Of a stretch of 53,590 bases of DNA, positions 1 to 8,089 are shown in pieces (position 1 is the stretch's first letter; every line of letters begins with the position of its first letter). Source of the DNA: Chlorobiaceae bacterium (lineage in GTDB: Bacteria; Bacteroidota; Chlorobiia; Chlorobiales; Chlorobiaceae); NCBI GenBank assembly GCA_013334485.1, contig JAAXXL010000012.1, positions 1 through 53,590 on the forward strand, in the 5' to 3' direction. The position numbers and the translations under genes were made by a program. Under the pieces are notes generated by a model, which saw only the letters and a list, made by a program, of their open reading frames with translations, made no database searches and was not told the origin of the DNA.

Positions 1-227
1 GCAATACGATCAATTCGCCATGACTTCTCCTTGAGAAATGCCGGACTGGAGCGTAAAACAACACGCAGATCATTAATAGCTGACTCGGCATCCCTGTTCT
101 CTATGCGCAAATCGCGAAGTAAAGCAACTGAACTCTGCTGGCTTGCGAAATTAATTTTTGCAGCGATGTCGCAGTGAATGATGACAGGAGCAATCTCCTG
201 ACAGGACATTTCATTTTCTGAAGGCAT
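1..227 (-). CDS. N-terminus of a DUF4011-type large helicase/ATPase, partial
   Basis: An uninterrupted minus-strand frame starts with ATG at 227 and runs off the left edge, giving 75 residues. The visible part reads as a beta-rich N-terminal domain. Its motifs NFASQQSSVALLRDLRIEN and SSPAFLKEKSWRIDRIA resemble the start of very large DUF4011/DUF3320 proteins, which carry an SF1-like helicase and a C-terminal nuclease-like domain. That family match is from memory. No clear Shine-Dalgarno precedes the ATG; a second ATG six codons in could also serve. The catalytic domains lie outside the window, so the function is inferred only. Confidence 0.55.
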   Translation of the reverse strand, partial: MPSENEMSCQEIAPVIIHCDIAAKINFASQQSSVALLRDLRIENRDAESAINDLRVVLRSSPAFLKEKSWRIDRI

Positions 228-553
228 TGAAAAAAAATGTGTCTACAGATTGCAAAGGGACGCCGACAGGGAAATGAAATTCAGCCCAACGGTCTATTGT
301 ATGTTTTTTTATTTACGAAGATTACGCTTAATTTTCAAGCGATGAATACAAGAGCATTCTCTTTCAGAGACACAAATGACCGAGGTAACAAAAAACCATT
401 CCACTCGCTGAGTATTTAGGGTATTCATTGGAGTCAGTTCAGACCACACACTTTCGGGAGAAGAAGAAAAGAACTATTGAATGCCGAGCTGGTGCTCGGC
501 GTTCCCGGAGGTTTGCCCGACAATCAGTCGCAGGATAAAAGAAGTGAGGGGAA
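228..553. other. Non-coding gap before the tRNA genes
   Basis: No convincing gene is seen. A plus-strand frame at 237-419 is short, lacks a ribosome binding site and resembles no family. A small hairpin (GCCGAGC / GCTCGGC, about 483-500) followed on the minus strand by a T-rich stretch could be a second terminator behind the tRNA transcript. Confidence 0.4.
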
Positions 554-590
554 ATGAAAAAGGCGATTACAGATCTCTCCGTAATCGCCT
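554..590 (-). terminator. Rho-independent terminator of the tRNA operon
   Basis: Perfect 10-bp stem AGGCGATTAC / GTAATCGCCT (561-570 with 581-590). In the minus direction it is followed by a run of T (556-560). It lies just downstream of the two minus-strand tRNA genes. Confidence 0.8.
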
Positions 591-596
591 CTGGTG

Positions 597-669
597 TCGG
601 GGTGGCGGGATTCGAACCCACGACCTCTGCGTCCCGAACGCAGCACTCTACCAACTGAGCCACACCCCG
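597..669 (-). tRNA. tRNA-Pro (CGG)
   Basis: Read on the minus strand this folds as a tRNA. Acceptor stem CGGGGTG pairs with CACCCCG, the D arm contains GGCTCAGTTGGTAGAG, the T arm contains GGTTCGAATCC, and the anticodon loop TTCGGGA gives anticodon CGG. The 3' CCA is not encoded directly after the discriminator A. It lies 19 bp downstream of tRNA-Arg and shares its terminator, so the two are probably co-transcribed. Confidence 0.93.
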
Positions 670-688
670 AAATATCTTTTTACTCCTG

Positions 689-761
689 TGCCCTTGGGCA
701 GATTCGAACTGCCGACCAATAGTTTCGGAAACTACTACTCTATCCACTGAGCTACAAGGGC
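689..761 (-). tRNA. tRNA-Arg (CCG)
   Basis: Minus-strand tRNA. Acceptor GCCCTTG pairs with CAAGGGC, D arm TAGCTCAGTGGATAGAG, T arm CAGTTCGAATCTG, anticodon loop TTCCGAA with anticodon CCG. CCA is not encoded. It is the first gene of a two-tRNA transcript. Confidence 0.92.
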
Positions 762-932
762 CTGCTGACGGGTCGGTCTATTTATCAATAAAACAGATGC
801 AACCCTGATTCGGATCAGGATTTTGAAGATACCATTTTCCGTTTAAAAATAAAGCTCTATTTATAAAAGAGATGATGTGAATTTCAGGATAAAGGCGGTT
901 TTCCTTACGTTACCTCTAAAGGATCCATAACC

Positions 933-1175
933 ATGAATACCATTACCGTAACAAGCGCCCGAGCAGAGCTTTACAAGCTCGTTGAAAATGCCGTAACCGG
1001 GCATGAGCCGGTCATCATAAAAGGAAAAAGAGGCAATGCGGTTCTCCTGTCGGAAAGCGATTGGAATGCGGTGTCAGAAACACTGCATCTTGTCTCAATC
1101 ACCGGAATGCGTGAGTCAATTCAGGAGGGGTTAAAGGAAGAGATCGCTGAATGTTCGAAAATAACTGAATGGTAA
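933..1175 (+). CDS. YefM/Phd-family antitoxin, apparently orphan
   Basis: 80 residues matching the PhdYeFM fold. The N-terminal DNA-binding part MNTITVTSARAELYKLV is followed by EPVIIKGKRGNAVLLSESDW, a strongly conserved antitoxin motif. The C-terminus ends in the acidic-aromatic tail CSKITEW that normally wraps the YoeB-type toxin. AAAGGATC upstream is a good ribosome binding site. Normally a yoeB-like toxin gene follows within a few bases. Here a hairpin follows at once and the next gene is on the other strand, so no partner toxin is present. It may act on a toxin encoded elsewhere or be a remnant. Confidence 0.85.
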   Translation: MNTITVTSARAELYKLVENAVTGHEPVIIKGKRGNAVLLSESDWNAVSETLHLVSITGMRESIQEGLKEEIAECSKITEW

Positions 1176-1181
1176 GATCTA

Positions 1182-1209
1182 CGGGGGCTCTTTTGTGAAA
1201 AAGCCCCCG
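1182..1209. terminator. Hairpin between convergent genes
   Basis: Stem CGGGGGCT (1182-1189) with AGCCCCCG (1202-1209) around an A/T-rich loop, between the stops of the antitoxin gene and the convergent desaturase gene. The T-run after the stem is poor on both strands, so it is only a likely bidirectional terminator. Confidence 0.5.
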
Positions 1210-1216
1210 GGATCAA

Positions 1217-2605
1217 TCATCCCTTCGTCATCCCGGCAGCATTGATAATCCCTTCGGAGGCGAGGTTGGCGCTCATGACTGCTCCGCCCATTGAGTCGTA
1301 GTAGAGTTGCTGTGAAAAACCGCCGGCAAGGAAGAGGTTGCGGATCGGGGTTTTCTGGGTCGGGCGGAACTGCTCCATGTTCGGAGTCGGAGCATAGACC
1401 GATTGCGGAATCTTCACCAGTGTTGACTTCAGAATTTTCGCACCCTGTGACGTTACGGGATAGCAGTTTCGCACCGAGAGATCAACCTGACGGATGATCT
1501 CCTCTTTTGAAAGTCCCATCATATTTTTGGCCGGAGCCACGCAGAATTCAAAGCGGGTTTTGCCGCTGAAGGGCTCCCCTCTCAGTGTCCGGTAGTCGGG
1601 CGTTGTTTGGGCAAGGTTTGCATAAACCGGTATAACACCGTCAGGAGAGAAGAGAACGTTATCAGCCGGAGTGATTTCGCGATCATACCAGATCTGAACC
1701 GAGATCACCGGAACCCCGGCAAGATTTTGAAGTCCTCCGAAAAAGCGATTCTCTTTTTTCAGGCTGTCGGGCAGGACCTTCTGCAGGTTATGGATCGGCA
1801 GGGCGCAAAGATAGTAGTCTGCCGTCAGGATCTCACCGTTCTTGAGCTGTACACCTTTTATCTCTCCGCCATCATAGAGCAGCTCATCAACAGCGGTGTT
1901 TGGCTTGAACTGCGCACCTTTCGATTGAGAGTAGTCAATAAGCGGCTGATGGATATACTCCTGCGGGGATCCTTTCAAAAACCCCATTCGGGAGGCATCC
2001 GGCAGGCGGTAAAAGGTTTCGGTGACATCAAGAATAATCTTGGCTGATATCTCTTCCGGAGGAATAAACTTGAGAGCAAGCGCCATGGGGCGGAACATCT
2101 TCTCCATAAGATGATTGCCGAACTTTTTCTCGGTTGCCCACTCGGCAAAGGTCAGGTGATCCTGGGTTGGCGGATATTTGTCACGCTTGAGTGCCAGAGG
2201 AATGAGCGATCTCGAAAATGCCGCCATCTCAGAGAGTGAAAAGTAGCCATTTTTTACAATCGCCGGCAACAGGTGCAGAGGGCTGGGAAGGTCCCAGGTG
2301 TTGAAGGTAAAACGCTCTCCCTTGTCAAGGGTGTAGGTAAGCTGATGCTCCTTCCAGAGGACTGCATGATTGGTTTTTATCTCTTTCAACAAGTCATAGA
2401 GCACATCGTAGGCACCGAAAAAACAGTGGGTGCCCGATTCAATCCAGTCACCCTCCTCATCTTTCCATGCCGATACCTTTCCGCCAAAAATATCTCTTTT
2501 TTCAAGAACCTTGACCTGAAACCCCTTGTCTGTCAAACGCTTGGCGGCAGTAAGACCGGCAAGGCCTCCACCAAGAATCAGTACCGACTTTTTTTCTGAA
2601 CTCAT
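1217..2605 (-). CDS. crtP: Carotene desaturase, CrtP/CrtQ family
   Basis: 462-residue FAD-dependent oxidoreductase. The dinucleotide-binding motif GGGLAG is at 12-17, and the plant/cyanobacterial-type desaturase signatures [14 protein letters not shown] and [19 protein letters not shown] are present. This family converts phytoene to zeta-carotene (CrtP) or zeta-carotene to lycopene (CrtQ). Green sulfur bacteria use this route to make chlorobactene or isorenieratene for their chlorosomes. It is the last gene of a minus-strand run transketolase half-ybaB-recR-crt, 30 bp downstream of recR. The family is clear. The choice of crtP over crtQ rests on recollection of a similar crtP-recR neighbourhood in Chlorobaculum and is less sure. 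Confidence 0.8.
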   Translation of the reverse strand: MSSEKKSVLILGGGLAGLTAAKRLTDKGFQVKVLEKRDIFGGKVSAWKDEEGDWIESGTHCFFGAYDVLYDLLKEIKTNHAVLWKEHQLTYTLDKGERFTFNTWDLPSPLHLLPAIVKNGYFSLSEMAAFSRSLIPLALKRDKYPPTQDHLTFAEWATEKKFGNHLMEKMFRPMALALKFIPPEEISAKIILDVTETFYRLPDASRMGFLKGSPQEYIHQPLIDYSQSKGAQFKPNTAVDELLYDGGEIKGVQLKNGEILTADYYLCALPIHNLQKVLPDSLKKENRFFGGLQNLAGVPVISVQIWYDREITPADNVLFSPDGVIPVYANLAQTTPDYRTLRGEPFSGKTRFEFCVAPAKNMMGLSKEEIIRQVDLSVRNCYPVTSQGAKILKSTLVKIPQSVYAPTPNMEQFRPTQKTPIRNLFLAGGFSQQLYYDSMGGAVMSANLASEGIINAAGMTKG

Positions 2606-2635
2606 GTATTCACCAATTGAAAAGAAATTGAAATA

Positions 2636-3250
2636 CTACATTACCGATCTGCCTTCCATCGCCCGTGAAAGTGTCGCTTCATCGACAAATTCAAGCTCTG
2701 CACCCACAGGAATCCCCCTCGCAATTTTTGTTACCTGAACGCCAAGCGGCTTGAGCAGCTTACTGAGATAGAGTGAAGTGGTTTCACCTTCAATGGTAGG
2801 GTTAAGTGCAAGAACAACCTCTTTGACCTCCCCGCTCTCCTGCCCCGAAAAGCGTGCAAGCAGCTCGCGAACCTTGATATCGTCCGGCCCGATGCCGTCA
2901 AGGGGTGAAATGACTCCATGAAGCACATGATAGAGCCCTTTATAGAATCCTGTTTTTTCGAAGGCGAGCATATCAACCGGAGACTCAACAACACAAATAA
3001 CCGAGCGGTCACGGGCCCTGCTGCTGCATACCGCACAGGGATCACGCTCTTTATCGGTAACGTTCTGACAGACTGAACAGCGGATAACCTTGTCTTTTAC
3101 ATCAAGCAGAGCCAGAGCAAGCTTTTCAGCCTCAGCTCTCGGCTCATGCAGGATGTGCATGGCAAGGCGCTGGGCGGTTTTGCGTCCAACACCCGGCAAC
3201 TTGGCAAACTCTTCAATCAGGGCATCAATAGCCGCCGAGGTGTAGCGCAT
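2636..3250 (-). CDS. recR: Recombination mediator RecR
   Basis: 204 residues, the usual RecR length. A helix-hairpin-helix region [20 protein letters not shown] (15-34) is followed by a four-cysteine zinc finger (Cys58, Cys61, Cys72, Cys75). A Toprim domain then begins near 81, with [17 protein letters not shown] and the conserved HG. The C-terminus carries [19 protein letters not shown]-like features. RecR acts with RecO and RecF to load RecA on gapped DNA. It sits 6 bp after ybaB/ebfC, the conserved bacterial ybaB-recR pairing. Confidence 0.97.
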   Translation of the reverse strand: MRYTSAAIDALIEEFAKLPGVGRKTAQRLAMHILHEPRAEAEKLALALLDVKDKVIRCSVCQNVTDKERDPCAVCSSRARDRSVICVVESPVDMLAFEKTGFYKGLYHVLHGVISPLDGIGPDDIKVRELLARFSGQESGEVKEVVLALNPTIEGETTSLYLSKLLKPLGVQVTKIARGIPVGAELEFVDEATLSRAMEGRSVM

Positions 3251-3256
3251 AAACTC

Positions 3257-3592
3257 CTATTTACCGAGATTCAGGTTTTTCAGGAGATCAGCAGGATTGA
3301 TCATGCCGCCGGTCGCTTTTCCAATCTCCTCCTGGGCCAGCCGGGCAGATTCGTCAAGAGCACTGTTTACCGCAGCCAGCACAAGATCCTGTACCATCTC
3401 CGCATCATCCATAATATCAGGATCAATGGTCAGGGTGAGCAGCTTCTGTTTGCCGCTGACGGATACCTTGACCATCCCGCCTCCTGCTTCGCCATGAGCA
3501 ACGATCTTCTCAAGCTGTTTCTGAACATCCTGCATCTTTTCGCCCGCCTGCTGGATTTGCTTCATCATATCGCCAAAATTAGGCATTGCCAT
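3257..3592 (-). CDS. ebfC: YbaB/EbfC nucleoid-associated DNA-binding protein
   Basis: 111 residues. The N-terminal helical part is rich in Met and Gln ([21 protein letters not shown]). It is followed by the family core [22 protein letters not shown] and [14 protein letters not shown]. The dimeric protein binds DNA and is usually encoded beside recR, as here. A good AGGAG-type site lies upstream (GGAGAACAATACG before the ATG). Confidence 0.95.
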   Translation of the reverse strand: MAMPNFGDMMKQIQQAGEKMQDVQKQLEKIVAHGEAGGGMVKVSVSGKQKLLTLTIDPDIMDDAEMVQDLVLAAVNSALDESARLAQEEIGKATGGMINPADLLKNLNLGK

Positions 3593-3645
3593 CGTATTGT
3601 TCTCCTGTGCGTTAATATAAATTCATTGCGGGCAAAACGCCGTAA

Positions 3646-4629
3646 TCAGCACTTTCTGCGCAGTGCCAGATAGATTTTCTCAAGAATATCGGCAGTTGTC
3701 AGCTTGTATTTTTCAAGCAGGTCATCGGCTTTTCCGGACTCACCGAACTGATCTTCCACTCCAACCATCTCGATCGGTACCGGTATATTACGGGCGCAGA
3801 CATTTGCCACGGCATCTCCAAGTCCGTTGTAGATCTGATGCTCTTCAGCCGTCACAATGGCTCCTGTATCGTTGGCAGCGCGAACAATGGCAAGGGTATC
3901 AATCGGCTTGATGGTGTGCATGTTGATCACCCTGACACCAACACCCTCCTTTGCAAGAATACGGGCAGCTTCGAGGGCTTTCCATACCATAATGCCGCAA
4001 GCTATAACGGTTACATCTTTTCCGGGGTGCAGTTCAATAGACTTTCCGATCTCAAAACCATCCTCATCAAGCGAGAAGTCAGGTACGTTCGGCCTTCCGA
4101 AACGCAGATAGGTTGGCCCCACATGGCCGATGATGGCATGTGTCGCCCTGACGGTTTCGCTGTAGTCACAGGGAACAACAACCGTCATTCTTGGAAGGCC
4201 GCGCATCAGACCAATATCTTCAAGAATCTGGTGGGTTGCACCGTCTTCACCAAGCGTGAGTCCTGCATGTGAAGCACAAATCTTGACGTTAAGATTTGAG
4301 TAACAGAGCGACTGACGGATCTGATCGTAAACCCGGCCTGTTGCAAACACAGCAAAGCTGGCAGCAACCGGGATTTTTCCTGTTGTGGCAAGTCCTGCTG
4401 CCATGGAGACCATGTTGGCTTCAGCTATACCAGTCTGAATAAAACGATCGGGAAATGCATCTCTGAACAAATTCATGTTCAAAGAGCCTGTAAGGTCAGC
4501 ACAGAGTGCCACGATGTCACTGTTTTCACGTCCGGCCTGCAAAAGAGCGTCTCCAAACCCGGTACGGGTGGCCTTGTTTCCGCGCGAAACGTATTGCACC
4601 GCAGTGGTCCCGATGTTATTTTCTTCCAT
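3646..4629 (-). CDS. Transketolase, C-terminal subunit
   Basis: 327 residues covering only the pyrimidine-binding domain (about 20-180) and C-terminal domain (about 195-310) of transketolase. Visible motifs are [44 protein letters not shown] and [16 protein letters not shown]. Split transketolases encode the N-terminal ThDP-diphosphate half in a neighbouring gene. Here the upstream gene is the divergent rsmA and downstream is ybaB, so the N-terminal partner must be elsewhere. The enzyme would serve the non-oxidative pentose phosphate pathway. A DXS-like role is less likely given the length. Confidence 0.88.
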   Translation of the reverse strand: MEENNIGTTAVQYVSRGNKATRTGFGDALLQAGRENSDIVALCADLTGSLNMNLFRDAFPDRFIQTGIAEANMVSMAAGLATTGKIPVAASFAVFATGRVYDQIRQSLCYSNLNVKICASHAGLTLGEDGATHQILEDIGLMRGLPRMTVVVPCDYSETVRATHAIIGHVGPTYLRFGRPNVPDFSLDEDGFEIGKSIELHPGKDVTVIACGIMVWKALEAARILAKEGVGVRVINMHTIKPIDTLAIVRAANDTGAIVTAEEHQIYNGLGDAVANVCARNIPVPIEMVGVEDQFGESGKADDLLEKYKLTTADILEKIYLALRRKC

Positions 4630-4700
4630 TACTTCAAGAATAACTTAAATTAAAAAAAGCAGTTCCGCCCGGCCATGGCACACGAATAATTCCGGACTCA

Positions 4701-5504
4701 ATGATAAAAGTTGAATATAAGCATACTGAAATAGCGGCGAAAAAAAAATTAGGTCAAAACTTTTTAACCGACCGTAATATTACCAGAAAAATCGTTGCCT
4801 CCTCCGGAGCATGCCCGGAAGATAACATTCTTGAGATTGGCCCTGGGTTCGGAGCACTGACCAGAGAAATTGCCGCGATCGCTCCGGTTTTTACTGTTGT
4901 TGAAAAAGATCCGAAACTTGCCGCATTTATCCGGATTGAATACCCCTTGATCAACGTGATTGAAGCCGATTTTCTCGATATCGACCTTGAGCTTCTCGCA
5001 CAGAAGCAGCCTCTGAGGGTTCTGGGCAATATCCCCTACTCCATTACAAGTCCGATTCTCTTCAAGCTTCTGGAACACCGCCAGAGTTTTGTTTCGGCTA
5101 CACTGATGATGCAGCATGAAGTTGCCATGAGAATTGTGGCACGGCCATCCACAAAGGATTACGGAATCCTTGCTGTTCAGATGCAGGCTTTCTGTGATGT
5201 CAGCTATCTCTTCAAGGTCGGGCGCAAGGTCTTTCGTCCGCAACCCGGTGTAGACAGTGCGGTCATCATGATGAAACCGAAAAAAGAGTCTCCCGTTAAT
5301 GACAGCGACGGGTTCCGGCGGTTTGTCCGCACAGCCTTTCATCAGCGAAGGAAAACCCTGCTGAACAATCTTAAAGAGTCCTACAGTCTTGATGGTGTAG
5401 AGAGCGAGACCCTCAAGCTCAGGGCCGAAGCGTTGAAAATTGAAGAGTTTTTCACGCTCTTCAGCCAACTTAAACCCCTTGAAAAGAAAAAAACAGCCCC
5501 ATAG
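4701..5504 (+). CDS. rsmA: 16S rRNA dimethyladenosine transferase RsmA (KsgA)
   Basis: 267 residues with all KsgA landmarks. [14 protein letters not shown] (14-27), the SAM-binding [11 protein letters not shown] (44-54), acidic GVVEKD/EADF positions, and the catalytic NIPY motif at 110-113. The C-terminal [15 protein letters not shown] helix matches the family. It dimethylates two adjacent adenines near the 3' end of 16S rRNA during 30S maturation. Transcribed divergently from the transketolase half with a 71-bp shared promoter region. Confidence 0.96.
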   Translation: MIKVEYKHTEIAAKKKLGQNFLTDRNITRKIVASSGACPEDNILEIGPGFGALTREIAAIAPVFTVVEKDPKLAAFIRIEYPLINVIEADFLDIDLELLAQKQPLRVLGNIPYSITSPILFKLLEHRQSFVSATLMMQHEVAMRIVARPSTKDYGILAVQMQAFCDVSYLFKVGRKVFRPQPGVDSAVIMMKPKKESPVNDSDGFRRFVRTAFHQRRKTLLNNLKESYSLDGVESETLKLRAEALKIEEFFTLFSQLKPLEKKKTAP

Positions 5505-5735
5505 AGGTGCCACCAACCCTTTTTCAGGTGCAAACGTGTTCTACCGACAGGTAATAAATGTTCATTGCTCTGAAGTTTATTTTTTGTTAACATTATGTTT
5601 TACAAAATTGCCGAGCCAAATACAGCCGTGCGAAAATCAATGCAACTCCTCTCCAACAACACGCTCTCTTCTCATCCCGCAGAACCGTCTTCCCTTATTT
5701 TTTTAACACTTTTTTATTAACAGGGGATCACTCGT

Positions 5736-7658
5736 ATGTCGCACTCTTTCAAAACTGTTTATCAACACTCCATTGAGGATCCGGAAGCATTCTGGGGTGA
5801 AGCCGCAGAAAAACTCCACTGGTACAAAAAATGGGACAAGGTGCTTGACTCAGCCAATCCGCCTTTTTATCGCTGGTTTTCCGGAGGCATCACCAACACC
5901 TGCTATAATGCACTTGATCGCCATGTTGATGAGGGGAGGGGAAATGAGACCGCAGTCATTTACGATAGTCCGGTAACAGGAACAAAGAAACAGTACACCT
6001 TCCGGGAGTTTCGTGACATCGTTGCTCTCTTTGCCGGAGCTTTGCAGTCAAGAGGAGTGCGCAAAGGTGACCGGGTCATTATCTATATGCCGATGATTCC
6101 GGAAGCAGTGGTCGCCATGCTTGCCTGCGCAAGAATCGGTGCCATCCACTCTGTGGTATTCGGAGGATTCGCATCACATGAACTTGCCATCAGAATTGAC
6201 GACTGCAAGCCCAAGGTCATTATCTCTGCTTCATGCGGCATCGAACATAACAAGATCATCGACTATAAAAGGCTTCTTGACTTTGCCATTGAACTGGCTC
6301 ACTTCAAGCCTGAAATCTGTATTATCAAGCAGCGCGACCAGCTCAAAGCCGAGCTGAATGAAGAGCGCGACCTGACCTGGAACCAGTCTCTTCTTGGTGC
6401 AGAACCAGCACTCTGCGTTCCGGTCGAATCATCCGATCCCCTCTACATTCTCTATACCTCCGGAACAACCGGCCAACCCAAGGGCATTGTTCGCGATCAC
6501 GGCGGTCACATGGTGGCGCTGCAGTGGTCGATGAAACACGTCTACAATGTTCAACCGGGCGAGGTTTTCTGGGCAGCAAGTGATGTCGGCTGGGTTGTCG
6601 GCCACTCCTATATCGTCTATGCGCCCCTCCTTCAGGGCTGTACCTCTCTCATCTTTGAGGGCAAGCCGGTCGGAACCCCCGACCCCGGCACCTTCTGGAG
6701 AATCATCAGCGAATACAACGTTTCGGTACTCTTTACCGCTCCTACAGCATTCCGTGCAATCAAAAAAGAGGATCCGAACGGCAACTATATCAAGAACTAC
6801 GATCTTTCAAACTTCAGGGCGCTCTTCCTTGCCGGTGAACGGGCTGACCCCGATACCGTCAAATGGGCAGAACAGAAATTGCAGGTACCGGTTATTGACC
6901 ACTGGTGGCAGACCGAAACAGGGTGGGCTATTGCTGCAAACTGCCAGGGAATTGAACCCGGACCAATCAAGTACGGGTCGGCATCAAGAGCCGTTCCTGG
7001 CTATAACGTCCAGGTTGTCAATGCCGATCTTGAACAGCTTCCTCCCGGACAGATGGGCGATATCGTCATCAAGCAACCGCTTCCACCGGGCACCATGCTG
7101 ACGCTCTGGAAAGCTGACAACCGCTTTGTGGAAACCTACATGAAGGAGTTCCCCGGTTACTACCAGACCAGTGATGCCGGATATATTGATGAAGATGGTT
7201 ACATCTATATCATGTCGCGTACTGATGACGTCATCAACGTTGCAGGCCACAGGCTTTCAACCGGAGCCATTGAAGGGGCTCTGTGCGAACACCCTGATGT
7301 TGCAGAGAGCGCAGTTATCGGTGTACATGACGATCTGAAAGGACAGGTGCCGCTTGGATTCCTTGTTTTGAAGTTCAATGTCGATACTCCGCACAGCCAG
7401 ATTATCAAACACGTCATCGAATATGTGCGCGAGAATATCGGACCGGTTGCCTCCTTCAAGAGTGCCATTATTGTCAACAGGCTCCCGAAAACCCGTTCCG
7501 GCAAAATTCTCCGCAGCACCATGCGCAAAATTGCCAACAGCGAAGAGTACACCATGCCTGCCACTATTGATGATCCGGTTATTCTCGACGAAATAAGAGA
7601 GGGCTTGCAAACCATAGGCTATGCCGTAAAAAGCAAATCAATCACAAAGGACGAATGA
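5736..7658 (+). CDS. prpE: Propionyl-CoA synthetase
   Basis: 640-residue acyl-CoA synthetase of the ANL superfamily. The P-loop YTSGTTGQPKG is at 240-250 and is followed by IVRDHGGHMVAL, a motif typical of PrpE rather than acetyl-CoA synthetase. The adenylation motif WWQTETGWAI and C-terminal PKTRSGKILRSTMRKIA carry the catalytic, acylation-regulated lysine (Lys590). It would activate propionate with ATP and CoA. It is the first gene of the propionate run and overlaps the epimerase gene by 4 bp (ATGA). Start ATG is preceded by AGGGGAT. No cobalamin riboswitch core was found in the 230-bp leader. Confidence 0.93.
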   Translation: MSHSFKTVYQHSIEDPEAFWGEAAEKLHWYKKWDKVLDSANPPFYRWFSGGITNTCYNALDRHVDEGRGNETAVIYDSPVTGTKKQYTFREFRDIVALFAGALQSRGVRKGDRVIIYMPMIPEAVVAMLACARIGAIHSVVFGGFASHELAIRIDDCKPKVIISASCGIEHNKIIDYKRLLDFAIELAHFKPEICIIKQRDQLKAELNEERDLTWNQSLLGAEPALCVPVESSDPLYILYTSGTTGQPKGIVRDHGGHMVALQWSMKHVYNVQPGEVFWAASDVGWVVGHSYIVYAPLLQGCTSLIFEGKPVGTPDPGTFWRIISEYNVSVLFTAPTAFRAIKKEDPNGNYIKNYDLSNFRALFLAGERADPDTVKWAEQKLQVPVIDHWWQTETGWAIAANCQGIEPGPIKYGSASRAVPGYNVQVVNADLEQLPPGQMGDIVIKQPLPPGTMLTLWKADNRFVETYMKEFPGYYQTSDAGYIDEDGYIYIMSRTDDVINVAGHRLSTGAIEGALCEHPDVAESAVIGVHDDLKGQVPLGFLVLKFNVDTPHSQIIKHVIEYVRENIGPVASFKSAIIVNRLPKTRSGKILRSTMRKIANSEEYTMPATIDDPVILDEIREGLQTIGYAVKSKSITKDE

Positions 7659-8062
7659 TCAAAAAAATCGACCACATTGCCATTGCCGTTCAAAACCTTG
7701 AAAGCGCACTCGAAACGTTTCTGAACGTTCTCGGGTGCGACCCCAGGAGCGTCACCATTGAGGAGGTCCCTTCCGAAAATGTCCGGGTGGCTTTCATTCC
7801 TCTCGGTGAGAGTAAAATTGAGCTGCTCCAGCCCTTGAACAGTGAGGGCTCAATTGCGAAATTTCTCCAGAAAAACGGCGACGGCCTGCATCATATTGCA
7901 CTGGCAACCGACGATATTGTAAAGGAATCAGAACGCCTCAAAACCGTTAATATCACCCCTCTCTCGGAGCCGAAAGAGGGCGCCGGAGGGAAAAAGATCC
8001 TCTTTCTTCATCCAAAGGAGACAAACAGGGTACTGCTTGAGTTTGCCGAGAAAAGTCACTAA
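7655..8062 (+). CDS. mce: Methylmalonyl-CoA epimerase
   Basis: 135 residues, a two-module vicinal oxygen chelate protein of the usual length. Metal ligands are visible as His7 (KIDHIAIAV), His80 (GDGLHHIAL) and Glu129 (RVLLEFAE). It interconverts (S)- and (R)-methylmalonyl-CoA between the carboxylase and the B12 mutase. The start overlaps the prpE stop by 4 bp and the carboxyltransferase gene follows after 27 bp, so it belongs to the same transcript. Confidence 0.94.
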   Translation: MIKKIDHIAIAVQNLESALETFLNVLGCDPRSVTIEEVPSENVRVAFIPLGESKIELLQPLNSEGSIAKFLQKNGDGLHHIALATDDIVKESERLKTVNITPLSEPKEGAGGKKILFLHPKETNRVLLEFAEKSH

Positions 8063-8089
8063 ATAATTGCGTTAAGCCGATTGTAACCA

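Noticed and set aside
237-419. 60-codon plus-strand frame near the left edge
   Set aside because: No ribosome binding site, no family resemblance, low-complexity composition; likely chance.
439-750. Frames across the tRNA genes on both strands
   Set aside because: They are translations of tRNA-Pro and tRNA-Arg sequence.
5505-5735. Cobalamin riboswitch upstream of the B12-dependent propionate genes
   Set aside because: No B12-box-like core or matching long-range stems were found in the leader.
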